Shown piece after piece: positions 42,941 through 52,283 of a stretch of 64,000 bases of DNA. Position 1 is the first letter of the stretch; every line of letters starts with the position of its first letter. This DNA comes from Mycolicibacterium sp. 018/SC-01/001 (GTDB lineage Bacteria; Actinomycetota; Actinomycetes; Mycobacteriales; Mycobacteriaceae): the NCBI RefSeq assembly GCF_007096635.1, contig NZ_VKAA01000003.1, positions 280,335 to 344,334 of the forward strand. Direction: 5' to 3'. A program made the translations under genes and the position numbers. The notes beneath the pieces are model-generated. The model searched no databases. It had not been told where the DNA came from and was given only the letters and a program-made list of their open reading frames with translations.

Positions 42941-43555
42941 CTAGACGAGCAGACCCGAGGCTGTCGCGGTGGCGAAGCGGTTCTGCACGTCGGCCCAGTT
43001 GACGACATTCCAGAACGCTGTGACGTAGTCGGCTTTGACGTTCTTGTACTGCAGGTAGTACGCGTGTTCCCACATGTCCACCTGCAGCAGCGGAATGATG
43101 CCCAGAGGCACATTGGCCTGCTGGTCATAGAGCTGGAAGGTCAGCAGTCGGCCGCCGAGGGTGTCATGACCCAGCACTGCCCAGCCCGAGCCCTGCAGAC
43201 CGTTGGCGGCGGCGGCGAATTGGGCGCGGAACCTGTCGAATGAGCCGAACTGGTCGTCGATGGCCGCGGCGAGGTCACCGGTCGGCTTGTCGCCACCGTT
43301 GGGGGACAGGTTCTTCCACCAGATGGTGTGGTTGACGTGCCCGCCGAGGTGGAACGCGAGGTTCTTCTCGTTGAGGAAGATGGCGCCGTGATCCTCGTTG
43401 GCCCGGGCTTCTTCGAGTTTGGCGATCGCGTCGTTGACGCCCTTGACGTAGGTGGCGTGGTGCTTGCTGTGGTGAATCTCGTTGATCTGCCCGGAAATAT
43501 GGGGCTCGAGAGCTCCGTAGTCGTAGTCCAGTTCGGGCAAGGTGTAGTCAGGCAA
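42941..43555 (-). CDS. sodA: Fe/Mn superoxide dismutase
   Basis: 204 residues. [22 protein letters not shown] holds the first metal His, [15 protein letters not shown] the second, and [20 protein letters not shown] the Asp-x3-His pair; GWAVLGHDT is also typical. Close in pattern to the exported mycobacterial SodA; no signal peptide, as expected. I infer a TTG start at 43555 because GGAGGAA lies exactly 7 nt in front and the mycobacterial SodA sequence begins with D/E-YTLPxLDYDY at the next residues; the ATG at 43594 would add 13 unrelated residues. It detoxifies superoxide. Divergent from a nickel permease and under dyads with CATCTG half-sites. Confidence 0.93.
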   Translation of the reverse strand: MPDYTLPELDYDYGALEPHISGQINEIHHSKHHATYVKGVNDAIAKLEEARANEDHGAIFLNEKNLAFHLGGHVNHTIWWKNLSPNGGDKPTGDLAAAIDDQFGSFDRFRAQFAAAANGLQGSGWAVLGHDTLGGRLLTFQLYDQQANVPLGIIPLLQVDMWEHAYYLQYKNVKADYVTAFWNVVNWADVQNRFATATASGLLV

Positions 43556-43594
43556 GGGGGTTCCTCCACTTTCGATGGCCGCCCTCATCAACAT

Positions 43595-43615
43595 ATCTGT
43601 TCACATGTTCAGATG
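43595..43615. promoter_or_regulatory. dyad upstream of sodA
   Basis: ATCTG (43595-43599) and CAGATG (43610-43615) form an inverted repeat around TTCACATGTT. On the sodA strand a TATGTT hexamer lies at its edge, so it could be an operator at the sodA promoter. TTCACA inside it is inverted again as TGTGAA at 43650-43655. Confidence 0.45.
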
Positions 43616-43668
43616 AAAGGGTCAGACCCCAGAGAAGCTGAAAACATGCTGTGAACTGCTGATATTTC

Positions 43669-43701
43669 CATCTGGACAGATGTCGAGGTGCGGCCTACTC
43701 T
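43669..43701 (+). promoter_or_regulatory. nickel-permease promoter with overlapping dyad
   Basis: TGGACA (-35, 43673-43678), 17-bp spacer and TACTCT (-10, 43696-43701). The -35 is embedded in the perfect dyad CATCTG-GA-CAGATG (43669-43682), the same half-site as in front of sodA, so one regulator may control both genes. Confidence 0.55.
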
Positions 43702-43763
43702 GACTTCCCGGCCGCCCTGCCCGGCGATGCCAGCCAAGAACGCAGAAGCCAGGAGCGCGTCTC

Positions 43764-44906
43764 ATGTCGGTCACCGAACCCGTCGATTCTGCGCCGGGAC
43801 GGGGTTTGGCTCACTTCCGGCGCACCCTGTCCGGCGCTGACAAACGCTCCCTGGCCGGAATGTACGGCGTCATCGTGTTCCTGCACGCCGTCGGTTTCAT
43901 CGTGCTGTTCACCTGGGTCGTGCCCAACAACTACCAACTCGGTGGTGACCACCCGGTCTTCACCGTGGGCGTGGGCGTGCTGGCCTACACCCTGGGTCTG
44001 CGGCACGCGTTCGATGCCGACCACATCGCCGCCGTCGACAACACCACCCGAAAGCTCATCGCCGACAACCTCGAATCAGGAATCACCAAGAAGCCGCTTG
44101 CGGTGGGATTCTGGTTCTCCCTGGGGCACTCGACCATCGTGTTCACGCTGTCGCTGCTGCTGGCCGTCGGTGTCAAAGCCCTCGTCGGACCCGTCGAAGA
44201 CGAAGACTCCACTCTGCACACCATCACCGGCATGATCGGCCCCTCGGTGTCGGGGGTGTTCCTGTGGATCCTGGGCATCCTCAACCTCGTCGCGCTCCTC
44301 GGAATCCTCAAGGTGTTCCGTGAGCTACGCGAAGGCCGGTACGACGAAGCGGCCCTGGAAAAGCATCTCGACTCCCGCGGGTTCATGAACCGCTTCCTCG
44401 GCGGACTCACCAAATCGGTGCGAAAGCCCTGGCACATCTATCCCATCGGCGTGCTCTTCGGGCTGGGCTTCGACACCGCCACCGAGGTCGGCCTGCTCGT
44501 CCTCGCCGGCGGCGCCGCCGCATTCGACCTGCCCTTCTACGCGGTGCTGGTGTTGCCGATCCTGTTCGCCGCAGGCATGTGCCTGATGGACACCACCGAC
44601 GGCGTGTTCATGAACTACGCCTACGGCTGGGCGTTCGCAAAGCCCGTCCGCAAGATCTTCTACAACCTCACGATCACGTCCATCTCGGTGGCCGTCGCCC
44701 TGATCATCGGCACCATCGAACTCATCGGCGTGCTGGCCGACCGACTCGGCATCGATTCGGGTCCGCTGGCCGCCATCGCCGACATCGACCTCGATTACGT
44801 CGGCTACGGCATCGTCGCCCTCTTCGTCATCTCGTGGCTCACCGCACTCGCCGTCTGGCGCTTCGGCCGGATCGAAGAACGCTGGTCCGCAAATCTCAGC
44901 AGCTAG
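43764..44906 (+). CDS. nicT: NiCoT-family nickel/cobalt permease
   Basis: 380 residues, eight or so membrane helices. The metal signature RHAFDADHIAAVDNTTRK (H-x4-D-H) is in helix II, and WFSLGHSTIVF, GLGFDTATEV and GMCLMDTTDG complete the family motifs. Length and sequence suit NicT of mycobacteria. Nickel would feed urease or hydrogenase. ATG with AGGAG 8 nt upstream. Divergent from sodA. No Ni-SOD or urease gene is nearby. Confidence 0.9.
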   Translation: MSVTEPVDSAPGRGLAHFRRTLSGADKRSLAGMYGVIVFLHAVGFIVLFTWVVPNNYQLGGDHPVFTVGVGVLAYTLGLRHAFDADHIAAVDNTTRKLIADNLESGITKKPLAVGFWFSLGHSTIVFTLSLLLAVGVKALVGPVEDEDSTLHTITGMIGPSVSGVFLWILGILNLVALLGILKVFRELREGRYDEAALEKHLDSRGFMNRFLGGLTKSVRKPWHIYPIGVLFGLGFDTATEVGLLVLAGGAAAFDLPFYAVLVLPILFAAGMCLMDTTDGVFMNYAYGWAFAKPVRKIFYNLTITSISVAVALIIGTIELIGVLADRLGIDSGPLAAIADIDLDYVGYGIVALFVISWLTALAVWRFGRIEERWSANLSS

Positions 44907-44913
44907 CCGGCGA

Positions 44914-45681
44914 TCAGAACTTCAGGTAGCCGCCGTCGATTCGCAACACGTCGCCGGTGTGGTATTTGCTCGCCGGGCTGGCGAGGTAGACCGCGACCCC
45001 GGCGACGTCCTCACCGGCCCCCCACCGCCGCACGGGCACACGGGGCAGCACCCGGGAGCGGAACTTCTCGTCGGCCAGCCCGGCCGCCGTCATGTCGGTG
45101 TCGAACCAGCCGGGCGCGATCGCGTTGGCGCGAATGCCGTAGCGGGCCAATTCGACCGCCATGCTGTCGATAAGGGAGATCACGCCGCCCTTCGACGCGG
45201 CGTAGGCGGGCTGACGGGGCATGCCCTGAAACGCACCAAGACTGGAGACGCCGACCAGGCTGCCGCCCCGGCCGCCATCGACCATCTGCCGGGCCGCCTC
45301 ACGGAGCGTGACGAACACGCCGTCCAGATCGACCGCGGTGATCGACCGGAACTCCGCCAGTGAGGTGTCCAGGGTCGGGGTGAATCGGCCGCCCACCCCG
45401 GCATTGGCGAAACACGAATCGAGAGAATCCCATTCGTCGCGCACGCGGGCCATCGCCGCCGTCACCGCAGATTCGTCGCTGACGTCGCACGGGAGCGTGA
45501 GGACCGGATTGCCGTACGCACGCAACGTCTCGGCGGCAGCGTCCAAACGCGCGGCACTGCGGCCGATGATGGCCACCGAAGCGCCGGCCCGGGCCAGGCC
45601 GTCCGCCATGCCCAGTCCGATGCCCGATCCGCCGCCGGTGACGACGCTGACATGTCCGGTGAGATCGAAGAGGTCGGTCAC
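44914..45681 (-). CDS. short-chain dehydrogenase/reductase
   Basis: 255 residues. TGGGSGIGLGMADGLARAG at 14-32, NAGVGG at about 93-98, catalytic Ser in VGVSSLGAFQG and Y-x3-K in YAASKGGVISL. C terminus YHTGDVLRIDGGYLKF is standard for the family. GTG start, with TAGGGT 6 nt upstream, indicates a leaderless gene with its own promoter, so it is separate from the polyamine transporter genes. Substrate unknown. Confidence 0.86.
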   Translation of the reverse strand: MTDLFDLTGHVSVVTGGGSGIGLGMADGLARAGASVAIIGRSAARLDAAAETLRAYGNPVLTLPCDVSDESAVTAAMARVRDEWDSLDSCFANAGVGGRFTPTLDTSLAEFRSITAVDLDGVFVTLREAARQMVDGGRGGSLVGVSSLGAFQGMPRQPAYAASKGGVISLIDSMAVELARYGIRANAIAPGWFDTDMTAAGLADEKFRSRVLPRVPVRRWGAGEDVAGVAVYLASPASKYHTGDVLRIDGGYLKF

Positions 45682-45711
45682 CGGGTCACCCTAACCGCCG
45701 GGCGAGTGCGC

Positions 45712-46512
45712 TCAGATACGCGTCCCCGCAGGGTCTCCGCCGATGCGCTGGGTCAGCCACACCGGCACGATCGCGATGATCGTCAACGCGGCGGCGACCA
45801 CGTTGATGACAGGCGCCTGGTTGGGGCGGAACAGATTACCGAAGATCCAGATGGGCAGTGTCTGCACCGTGGGGCCGGCGGTGAACGTCGTCACGACGAT
45901 CTCGTCGAAGCTCAACGCGAACGCCAGAATCGCGCCTGCCACCAGCGCGCCGCGCATCATCGGCAGCGTCACGAACCGGAACGTCTGCCACGACGACGCC
46001 CCGAGGTCGGCCGATGCGTCCTCGAGACCGGTGCCGAGCCGGCGCAGGCGTGCCTGGGTGTTGTTGAACACGATCACGATGCAGAAGGTGGCGTGGCCGA
46101 CGATCACCGTCGCCATCCCCAGCGTGATGCCCAACGCCGAAGTGAACGTGGCGTTCAACGCGATACCGGTGACGATGCCGGGCAACGTGATCGGAAGGAC
46201 GATCAGCAAGTTCACGGTTTGCTTGCCGAAGAAGTCGTAGCGCTGCACCGCGAAAGCCGCCATCGTGCCCAGCACCAGAGCCAGTGCGGTCGCGACCAGG
46301 CCGACGACCACCGAATTGCCCAGCGCCGTCCACATGCCGTCGCTGGCCAGTGCGGTGCGCCACCACCGCAGCGTGAAGCCGCTGGGCGGGAACGCGAACG
46401 TCTTCGAGGAGTTGAAGGCATTGACCACGACGAGAGCCAGTGGCGCGTAGATGAAGACCAGGACGAGTACTGTCCATGCCCTGGTCGCGCCCCGCATCCG
46501 TGACGACAACAT
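45712..46512 (-). CDS. polyamine-type ABC transporter permease (PotC type)
   Basis: 266 residues with six helices. EAA-loop EDASADLGASSWQTFRFVTLPMMRG, and SFDEIVVTTFTAGPTVQTLPIWIFG is typical of PotC of spermidine/putrescine transporters. The ATG directly follows the TAG of the PotB gene with no gap. Last gene of the operon. Confidence 0.9.
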   Translation of the reverse strand: MLSSRMRGATRAWTVLVLVFIYAPLALVVVNAFNSSKTFAFPPSGFTLRWWRTALASDGMWTALGNSVVVGLVATALALVLGTMAAFAVQRYDFFGKQTVNLLIVLPITLPGIVTGIALNATFTSALGITLGMATVIVGHATFCIVIVFNNTQARLRRLGTGLEDASADLGASSWQTFRFVTLPMMRGALVAGAILAFALSFDEIVVTTFTAGPTVQTLPIWIFGNLFRPNQAPVINVVAAALTIIAIVPVWLTQRIGGDPAGTRI

Positions 46513-47352
46513 CTACACGTTCTCCAATGCCCCGGTGCGCCGCATCGCGAACAGATACAGCAGGATCGCCGTCAGTGGGATCAGCGACAGCGCCGCGGCC
46601 ATCGGCTGGTTGTTCGCGGTGACGAGCTGGCCGTAGATCACGTTGCCCAGCATCTGGGTCTTCCCGCCGACGATGGTCACGGCGATGTAGTCGCCCAGGG
46701 ACAGCGAGAAGGTGAAGATCGAGCCCGCCGCGATTCCGGGAAACACCAACGGTGCGACCACCAGTCGCAGCGTGGTGAGATCGGAGGCACCCATGTCCGC
46801 ACTCGCATCCACGAGGGAGTCCGGCACCCGTTGGAATGCCGCGAACACCGGAATCACCATGTAGGGCAACCACAGATAGGTCAGCGTGATCACCGTGGCG
46901 GTCAATCCGTAACCCGGCGAGTAGCCGACCGCCCAGTGCAGCGGGCCCTCGGGGGACAGCAGCATCCGCCACGCGTACGCCTTCACCAGGTAGCTCGCCC
47001 ACAGCGGCGTGGTGACCGCCACGACCAGTGCCACCCGCATCGCAGGTGAGGCCACCTTGGCCATGTACAGCGCCAGCGGCACCGCCAGCACCGCGCACAC
47101 CACGGTGACGAGCAGGGCCACTAGCACGGTGCGCAGGGTCGTCGTCCGGAACACGTCCGAGGTCACCACTCGCACCAGGTTGTCGGTGGTGAACGTGCGC
47201 ACCACCGCGCCGGTGAAGCTGTTACGGCTCCAGAACGCCGAAACCAGAAGAATTGCAAGCGATCCCAGGTAGGCGATGATCAACCAGGCCAGCGGCGGAA
47301 CCAGGAGGAAGGCCAGCGTCACCCGCTGCCGCAGCCGCGGGGCGGCGGGCAT
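46513..47352 (-). CDS. polyamine-type ABC transporter permease (PotB type)
   Basis: 279 residues, six helices. First helix PPLAWLIIAYLGSLAILLV, EAA-loop VDASADMGASDLTTLRLVVAP, and FSLSLGDYIAVTIVGGKTQMLGNVIY, the PotB signature. Starts by a TGATG overlap with the binding-protein gene. Confidence 0.9.
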   Translation of the reverse strand: MPAAPRLRQRVTLAFLLVPPLAWLIIAYLGSLAILLVSAFWSRNSFTGAVVRTFTTDNLVRVVTSDVFRTTTLRTVLVALLVTVVCAVLAVPLALYMAKVASPAMRVALVVAVTTPLWASYLVKAYAWRMLLSPEGPLHWAVGYSPGYGLTATVITLTYLWLPYMVIPVFAAFQRVPDSLVDASADMGASDLTTLRLVVAPLVFPGIAAGSIFTFSLSLGDYIAVTIVGGKTQMLGNVIYGQLVTANNQPMAAALSLIPLTAILLYLFAMRRTGALENV

Positions 47353-48545
47353 CAGCCCTTGATCTCCTGCCACTTGTCGACCCACTGGTCGTAACTGGTG
47401 CAGTTGTCTCCGCTGCCGTCGACGCATTTGGTCTGCGGCGTGGTCCAGTAGTGGATCTGCGACGCGTACTGCTCGTCGGTGGCGTGGTAGGTCGCACAGT
47501 GCGTCTTGTCGGCGGTCAGATCGCATGACTTCGTCTGTGCCGGCGCCTCACCGAAGTATTCGGCGACTTCGGCGTTGGCCTTCGGCGAGATGATGTAATC
47601 CATCCACTTGTACATGCAGTTGGGGTGCGCGGCCTTCGACGACAGCATCCACGTGTCCGACCAGCCGGTCGACCCTTCCTTCGGCAGCACCGTGGTCACC
47701 GGAACCTTGTTGTCGGCCTTGATGGTGTTGGCGATGACCTGCCAGCTGGTTCCGATCACCGTCGTGCCGGACTCGAAGGCCTGCACCTCCTTGGTGTAGT
47801 CCGACCAGTATTCGCCGATGTTCTCCTTCTGCTGCTTGAGTAGATCGACTGCGGCATCGAGCTGTTCGCTGGTCAGCGAGTACGGATCCTTGATGCCCAG
47901 ATCGGGTTTGGTCTTCGACAGGTAGAGCGCGGCGTCGGCGATGTAGATGGGGGAGTCGTACGCGGTGACCTTGCCCTTGAACTCCGGTGCGCCGGGGAAG
48001 ACGGCACCCCAGGTGTCAGGGTTGCCCTTGACGACGTCGGAGTTGTACATCAGCAGGTTGGCACCCCACCCGTGCGGGATGCCGTACATCTGGCCGTTCA
48101 CCGAGTTCCATGGCTTGTCCTTGAGGAACGGCACCACGGTCGCGTAGTTCGGCACGAGGTCGGTGTTGACCGGGGCGACATCGCCGCCGTAGATCAAGCG
48201 CAGCGTCGCGTCACCCGAGGCTGACACACCGTCGTACTGACCGGTGCGCATCAGCTGCACCATTTCGTCGGAGGTGTTGCCGATCTTGACGTTGACTTTG
48301 CACCCGCTCTGCTGCTCGAACGGCGTCACCCAGTTGACCGCCGGATCGTTGGAGCCGTTCTCGGCGTATCCGGGCCACGCGATCAGGTTGAGCTGACCTT
48401 CACCGGCGCCGACCGAACTCGCGGGCGCCATCGACGGCGGGCCCTCCGACGAGCCACCGCCGGAGTCGCTCGAGCTGGAACAGCCGGCGAGCAACAGGCC
48501 ACCGGCCGCGAGCACGACGCCCATGCGGCGCAGCGTTTTCTTCAT
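47352..48545 (-). CDS. polyamine-type substrate-binding lipoprotein (PotD type)
   Basis: 397 residues. Lipoprotein signal ending LLAGC at Cys22, Ser/Gly linker, then a PotD/PotF-like domain starting [14 protein letters not shown] and including [19 protein letters not shown] and [15 protein letters not shown]. The pattern NLIAWPGY is typical of spermidine/putrescine-binding proteins, but related ones bind other amines or amino acids. The C-terminal quarter has four Cys ([20 protein letters not shown]), uncommon for PotD. It comes after the ATPase and overlaps it by 4 nt (ATGA). Confidence 0.9.
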   Translation of the reverse strand: MKKTLRRMGVVLAAGGLLLAGCSSSSDSGGGSSEGPPSMAPASSVGAGEGQLNLIAWPGYAENGSNDPAVNWVTPFEQQSGCKVNVKIGNTSDEMVQLMRTGQYDGVSASGDATLRLIYGGDVAPVNTDLVPNYATVVPFLKDKPWNSVNGQMYGIPHGWGANLLMYNSDVVKGNPDTWGAVFPGAPEFKGKVTAYDSPIYIADAALYLSKTKPDLGIKDPYSLTSEQLDAAVDLLKQQKENIGEYWSDYTKEVQAFESGTTVIGTSWQVIANTIKADNKVPVTTVLPKEGSTGWSDTWMLSSKAAHPNCMYKWMDYIISPKANAEVAEYFGEAPAQTKSCDLTADKTHCATYHATDEQYASQIHYWTTPQTKCVDGSGDNCTSYDQWVDKWQEIKG

Positions 48546-49654
48546 GACTCCTCCTCGGGATGGGTCGACAGATCGGTGAGATCGCGCACGGCGGTCTCGG
48601 GCCAGGCCAGGACGACGGGGGTGCCGTGACTCAGTGCGGTCGACGCTTCCGCCGACAGCAGCGTCGCGGTGAGCCGGATGTCCTGTCCCGCAACCGTCGC
48701 CGCGACGCGGGTGATCGGTCCGGCGTAGACCACTTCGGCCACGTGAGCCGCGACGCTGTGCTGGCCGGTCGGGACGGCCTCGCCGGGGTCGAGCACCGCG
48801 ATGCGTTCGGGACGGATCGCGAACGTTCCCGCACGTCCGAGCAGGGTGTGCGCGCCGTCCCCGTCGAGCACGTTGGAGGTGCCGACGAAATCGGCGACGA
48901 ACCGGTTGGCGGGATGTTCGTAGACCTGCCGGGCGGCCCCGACCTGTTCGATGCGCCCGTCGTTGAGGACGACGAGCCGGTCGCACAGGGTCAGTGCCTC
49001 GTCCTGGTCGTGGGTGACGATCACGAACGTGATGCCGACTTCGCGTTGAATCGCCTTGAGCTCCACCTGCATCTGCTCGCGCAGCTTGAGATCGAGTGCG
49101 CCCAGCGGTTCGTCGAGCAGCAGCACCCGTGGACGTCCCACCAGCGCACGGGCCAGCGCGACCCGCTGCTGCTGGCCGCCGGAGAGCTCGGCAGGTTTGC
49201 GCCCGGCCTGCCCGGACAGTCGGACCATCTCCAGCGCCTCGCCGGCGCGGCGGCGGCGCTCCTGCTTGCCGACGCCGCGCACCCGCAGTCCGTACTCGAC
49301 GTTCTGCGTGACGGTCATGTGGGGAAACAGGGCGTACTGCTGGAACACCGTGTTCGTGTCACGGCGCGCCGGCGGCAGGTGCGTGACGTCGCGACCGCCG
49401 AGTTTGATCGTGCCGGCCGTCGGCTCCTCGAACCCGGCGATCATGCGCAGCAGGGTGGTCTTGCCCGACCCGGACGGGCCGAGGATCGCGAACAGCTCCC
49501 CGTCGGCGATCGCCAGATCGGCCCCCGCGACGGCCACCACAGGATGTCGGGCGTCGCCGAACTCCTTACGGACGCCGATCAGCTCGATCTGGGGAACGGC
49601 CGCGTCATCGACTGGGTCGGCGCCTGGATTCGACACCGCCGTTCCTGATGGCAT
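48542..49654 (-). CDS. polyamine-type ABC transporter ATPase (PotA type)
   Basis: 370 residues. Walker [21 protein letters not shown] (about 57-76), Q-loop [15 protein letters not shown], signature [16 protein letters not shown], Walker [20 protein letters not shown], and a C-terminal TOBE domain (IRPERIAVL...). First gene of the four-gene operon A-D-B-C. TAGGAT 6 nt before the ATG gives a leaderless start. A dyad CACGA/TCGTG at 49696-49708 lies upstream. Confidence 0.92.
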   Translation of the reverse strand: MPSGTAVSNPGADPVDDAAVPQIELIGVRKEFGDARHPVVAVAGADLAIADGELFAILGPSGSGKTTLLRMIAGFEEPTAGTIKLGGRDVTHLPPARRDTNTVFQQYALFPHMTVTQNVEYGLRVRGVGKQERRRRAGEALEMVRLSGQAGRKPAELSGGQQQRVALARALVGRPRVLLLDEPLGALDLKLREQMQVELKAIQREVGITFVIVTHDQDEALTLCDRLVVLNDGRIEQVGAARQVYEHPANRFVADFVGTSNVLDGDGAHTLLGRAGTFAIRPERIAVLDPGEAVPTGQHSVAAHVAEVVYAGPITRVAATVAGQDIRLTATLLSAEASTALSHGTPVVLAWPETAVRDLTDLSTHPEEES

Positions 49655-49660
49655 GGAGGC

Positions 49661-49666
49661 ATCCTA
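49661..49666 (-). promoter_or_regulatory. -10 element of the polyamine transporter operon
   Basis: TAGGAT on the minus strand, 6 nt before the ATG at 49654; leaderless spacing. Confidence 0.5.
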
Positions 49667-49774
49667 GGAATTCCGTTGCCGAAGCGCAGTTCAAGCACGA
49701 ATATCGTGGCAGATGTCGCCTGGCACTAGCGGGAGACACTGCCGGGGCGCCGCGTGGGAGTACTGTCCGGAGTC

Positions 49775-51247
49775 GTGCCCCTGAGCGGACCGCCCTCCGC
49801 CCGTTGGATCCTGCTGGCCACCGTGTTGGGGTCCGGCATGGTGATGATCGACGGCACGGTGGTCAATGTCGCGCTGCCGCACATCGGCGCCGATCTGGGC
49901 GCCGGCTTCGGCGGGCTGCAGTGGGTCGTCAACGCGTACACGCTGTCGCTCGCGTCGCTGATCCTGCTGGGCGGTTCGTTCGGCGATCACTTCGGGCGGC
50001 GCCGGGTGTTCGTCATCGGGGTCGCCTGGTTCGCCCTGGCGTCGATCGCCTGCGGGCTGGCGCCGAGCCCCGAATGGCTGATCGTTGCGCGGGCCCTGCA
50101 GGGCGTGGGGGGAGCGCTGTTGACGCCCGGGAGTCTGGCGTTGATCTCGGCGTCGTTTCAGGGCGCCGACCGGGCGGCTGCGATCGGCGCCTGGTCCGGA
50201 TTGGGCGGCATCGCCGGCGCGATCGGACCGTTCCTCGGCGGATTCCTCGTGGAGTGGAGCTGGCGGGCGGTGTTCTGGCTCAACGTCCCCCTCGCGGCAG
50301 TGGTGATTGCGGTGACGATGGTGCACGTGCCGGAAAGCCGCGACGACGAGGCGCCCTCGGGCCTCGACATCTCCGGGGCGCTGCTGGCGGCCGCGGGCCT
50401 GGGCACACTCACCTACGGGCTGACCCGCTGGGGGAACGGTGACCTCGACGGTCCCGCGGCGGTGACCATCGGTGCCGGCGTGGTGTCGCTGGCCGCCTTC
50501 GTCGCCGTCGAACGCCGCTCACCGCATCCGCTGATCCCGCCACGGTTGTTCTCCGAGAGCCTGTTTCGCGTCGCCAACCTCATCACGTTGCTGATCTACG
50601 GTGCCCTGGGTGCGGCGTTCCTCCTCCTGGTGCTGCAACTGCAGACCGTCGCGGGATTCAGTCCCGTCGCCGCCGGCACCGCATTGCTGCCCTTCACGCT
50701 GGTGATGCTGGTGTTCTCCGCGCGGGCGGGAGCGTTGGCGGCTCGTATCGGGCCGCGCATCCCGATGACGTTGGGGCCGCTGCTTTCTGCCGCGGGGCTG
50801 ATGTTGATGACCAGGATCGGGCCGGGTGCCACCTGGGTGGGTGACGTCCTGCCGGCGGCGCTGACCTTCGGCGCCGGCATGGTGCTCGTGGTCGCGCCGC
50901 TGACCACCGCGGTGCTCGACGCGGCGCCCCGCACGATGGCGGGTGCGGCCTCGGGCGTGAACAACGCAGTGGCCCGCGTCGGCGGGTTGCTGGCCGTCGC
51001 GGTGCTGCCCGGGCTGGCGGGTATCAGCGGCGCCGACTACGCCGATCCGGCTGCGTTCAACGCGGGATTCCATCTGGCGGTGAGCATCTCCGCGGCGCTC
51101 ATGGTGGTGGCGGCAGCCATCGCCGCGATCGGCATTCGCCGCACGCGGCCCCCGGTCACCGATGACCGGTTCCGGATCGACGAATGCCGGCACTGTGCCA
51201 TCACCGGTCCGCCGGTGAACCCCAGCGACGCCCGCGAATCGTCCTAG
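49775..51247 (+). CDS. MFS multidrug exporter, DHA2 (EmrB/QacA) type
   Basis: 490 residues, about 14 membrane helices. DGTVVNVALPHIGADLG in helix 1 is the DHA2 signature; GDHFGRRRVFVIG is MFS motif A; LQGVGGALLTPGSLALIS is motif B-like and SGLGGIAGAIGPFLGGFL motif C (antiporter motif). Expected to export drugs or a lipid-like metabolite with protons. The GTG at 49775 lies 8 nt after TACTGT (49761-49766); an earlier GTG at 49754 is before that element. Divergent from the polyamine operon, no local regulator. Confidence 0.88.
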   Translation: MPLSGPPSARWILLATVLGSGMVMIDGTVVNVALPHIGADLGAGFGGLQWVVNAYTLSLASLILLGGSFGDHFGRRRVFVIGVAWFALASIACGLAPSPEWLIVARALQGVGGALLTPGSLALISASFQGADRAAAIGAWSGLGGIAGAIGPFLGGFLVEWSWRAVFWLNVPLAAVVIAVTMVHVPESRDDEAPSGLDISGALLAAAGLGTLTYGLTRWGNGDLDGPAAVTIGAGVVSLAAFVAVERRSPHPLIPPRLFSESLFRVANLITLLIYGALGAAFLLLVLQLQTVAGFSPVAAGTALLPFTLVMLVFSARAGALAARIGPRIPMTLGPLLSAAGLMLMTRIGPGATWVGDVLPAALTFGAGMVLVVAPLTTAVLDAAPRTMAGAASGVNNAVARVGGLLAVAVLPGLAGISGADYADPAAFNAGFHLAVSISAALMVVAAAIAAIGIRRTRPPVTDDRFRIDECRHCAITGPPVNPSDARESS

Positions 51248-51255
51248 TCCGACCG

Positions 51256-51726
51256 CTAGCCGGCCGGCACGGCGCCGCAACCGACGCCCGGAATGCATCC
51301 GGCCGCGCCACCCGGTCCGGCGACACCGCCGGGACCGCCGGGAATCGCGCCCGCCGCACCGCCGGGTCCGGCGACACCGCCGGGACCGCCGGGAATCGCA
51401 CCGGCAGCACCCGCGGGACCTGCGGCGCCGCTCGGGCCGCCCGGGATCGTGCCCGCAGCGCCACCGGGTCCGGCGACACCGCCGGGACCGCCGGGGATCG
51501 CACCTGCCGCACCGCCGGGTCCGGCGACGCCGTAACCCGCCGGCGGAGGAGGCGGAGGAGGCGCGTAACCCGCTGGCGGCGGGGGCGCATAGCCCGGCGG
51601 CGGGGGTGCGGCGCAGCCCGTGCCGTACGGATCGACGCAGCCCGCCGGACCTCCGGCGGACGCGAACGGAGCGAACGCGAGTGCGGCAGCGGCGGCACAC
51701 GCAGCGATCACAGTTTTCTGCAGCAT
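51256..51726 (-). CDS. exported Gly/Pro/Ala repeat protein
   Basis: 156 residues. Signal peptide MLQKTVIAACAAAAALAFAP... cut near ASA. Then VDPYGTGCAAPPPP and PPPPAGYAPPP-type segments, and five tandem copies of a 17-residue unit VAGPGGAAGAIPGGPGG (third copy AAGPAG..., last with Cys: GCIPGVGCG). The mature chain has four Cys and almost no charge, suggesting a structural or surface role. Fourth repeat matches the first almost exactly, so recent duplication is likely. No function known. Confidence 0.72.
   Translation of the reverse strand: MLQKTVIAACAAAAALAFAPFASAGGPAGCVDPYGTGCAAPPPPGYAPPPPAGYAPPPPPPPAGYGVAGPGGAAGAIPGGPGGVAGPGGAAGTIPGGPSGAAGPAGAAGAIPGGPGGVAGPGGAAGAIPGGPGGVAGPGGAAGCIPGVGCGAVPAG
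51274..51528 (-). repeat. five tandem 51-bp coding repeats
   Basis: Each 51-bp unit codes 17 residues. Nucleotide identity is high between copies (GGACCGCCGGGAATCGC recurs). Length variation between strains would be expected. Confidence 0.85.
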
Positions 51727-51755
51727 GCCGGGTGCTCTACCCGGGCGGGCAATCC

Positions 51756-52283
51756 TCAAACGCTGTGCTGCTCGATGTAGCTCTCGGCGTCCTTGTCCGA
51801 GGTGTCGACACCGGTCACCGACTCGCGTTCGGCGTAGAACTGCAGCCACTTCATCCCGAGGTCGTGGCGCAGCTCGAGCGTCGCGCTCTTGATGAAATCG
51901 GGCATCGCCTCCCGCTCCTCCTCGTCGAGGTGAGAACCGTTCTCCTTGCGGGCGGCGTTGACGGCGTCGAACCATTCTTCGCTGCCCGGCTGGTGCTGCC
52001 GGGAGCGGCGCACGGCGTCGCGGATCGCGTTGTGGTCGGTGATCGCGTCCTCGGTCTCGTCCACGGGATCGCCTTCGGGGTTGCCGGGCTCGTCGCGGCC
52101 ACCGTGGACGAGCAGCGCCGGGTAGAACACCGTCTCCTCCGCGTCGGCGTGCGCATCCAGTCTGGTGCCGAGGGCATCCCAGATCGCCGCGAGCTCGTCG
52201 GGCGAGCGCGCATCGTCCAGCCGGAAGAACTGGCGGCGCAGCCAGTCGTGGTCGGCGTAGATGAGATCGATGATGTCGGCCAT
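51756..52283 (-). CDS. hemerythrin-like HHE-domain protein
   Basis: 175 residues, four-helix hemerythrin cation-binding domain: LIYADHDWLRRQFFRLDD, HADAEETVFYPALL (H-x3-E), ITDHNAIRDAVR and HLDEEEREAMPDFI carry the iron ligands. Such mycobacterial proteins bind O2 or NO or affect sensitivity to peroxide. The C terminus extends with VTGVDTSDKDAESYIEQHSV. The ATG at 52283 was chosen over one at 52316 since the domain starts at once. Divergent from an SQR-like gene (75-bp gap). Confidence 0.85.
   Translation of the reverse strand: MADIIDLIYADHDWLRRQFFRLDDARSPDELAAIWDALGTRLDAHADAEETVFYPALLVHGGRDEPGNPEGDPVDETEDAITDHNAIRDAVRRSRQHQPGSEEWFDAVNAARKENGSHLDEEEREAMPDFIKSATLELRHDLGMKWLQFYAERESVTGVDTSDKDAESYIEQHSV

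Noticed and set aside
43595..43682. Nur- or Zur-type box between sodA and nicT
   Set aside because: The repeats (CATCTG/CAGATG, TTCACA/TGTGAA) do not resemble TGCAA-N5-TTGCA (Nur) or the AT-rich mycobacterial Zur site; kept only as an unknown operator.
51274..51528. Regular 51-bp repeats as a possible CRISPR array
   Set aside because: The repeats are contiguous without spacers, in frame and coding, and no cas gene is near.
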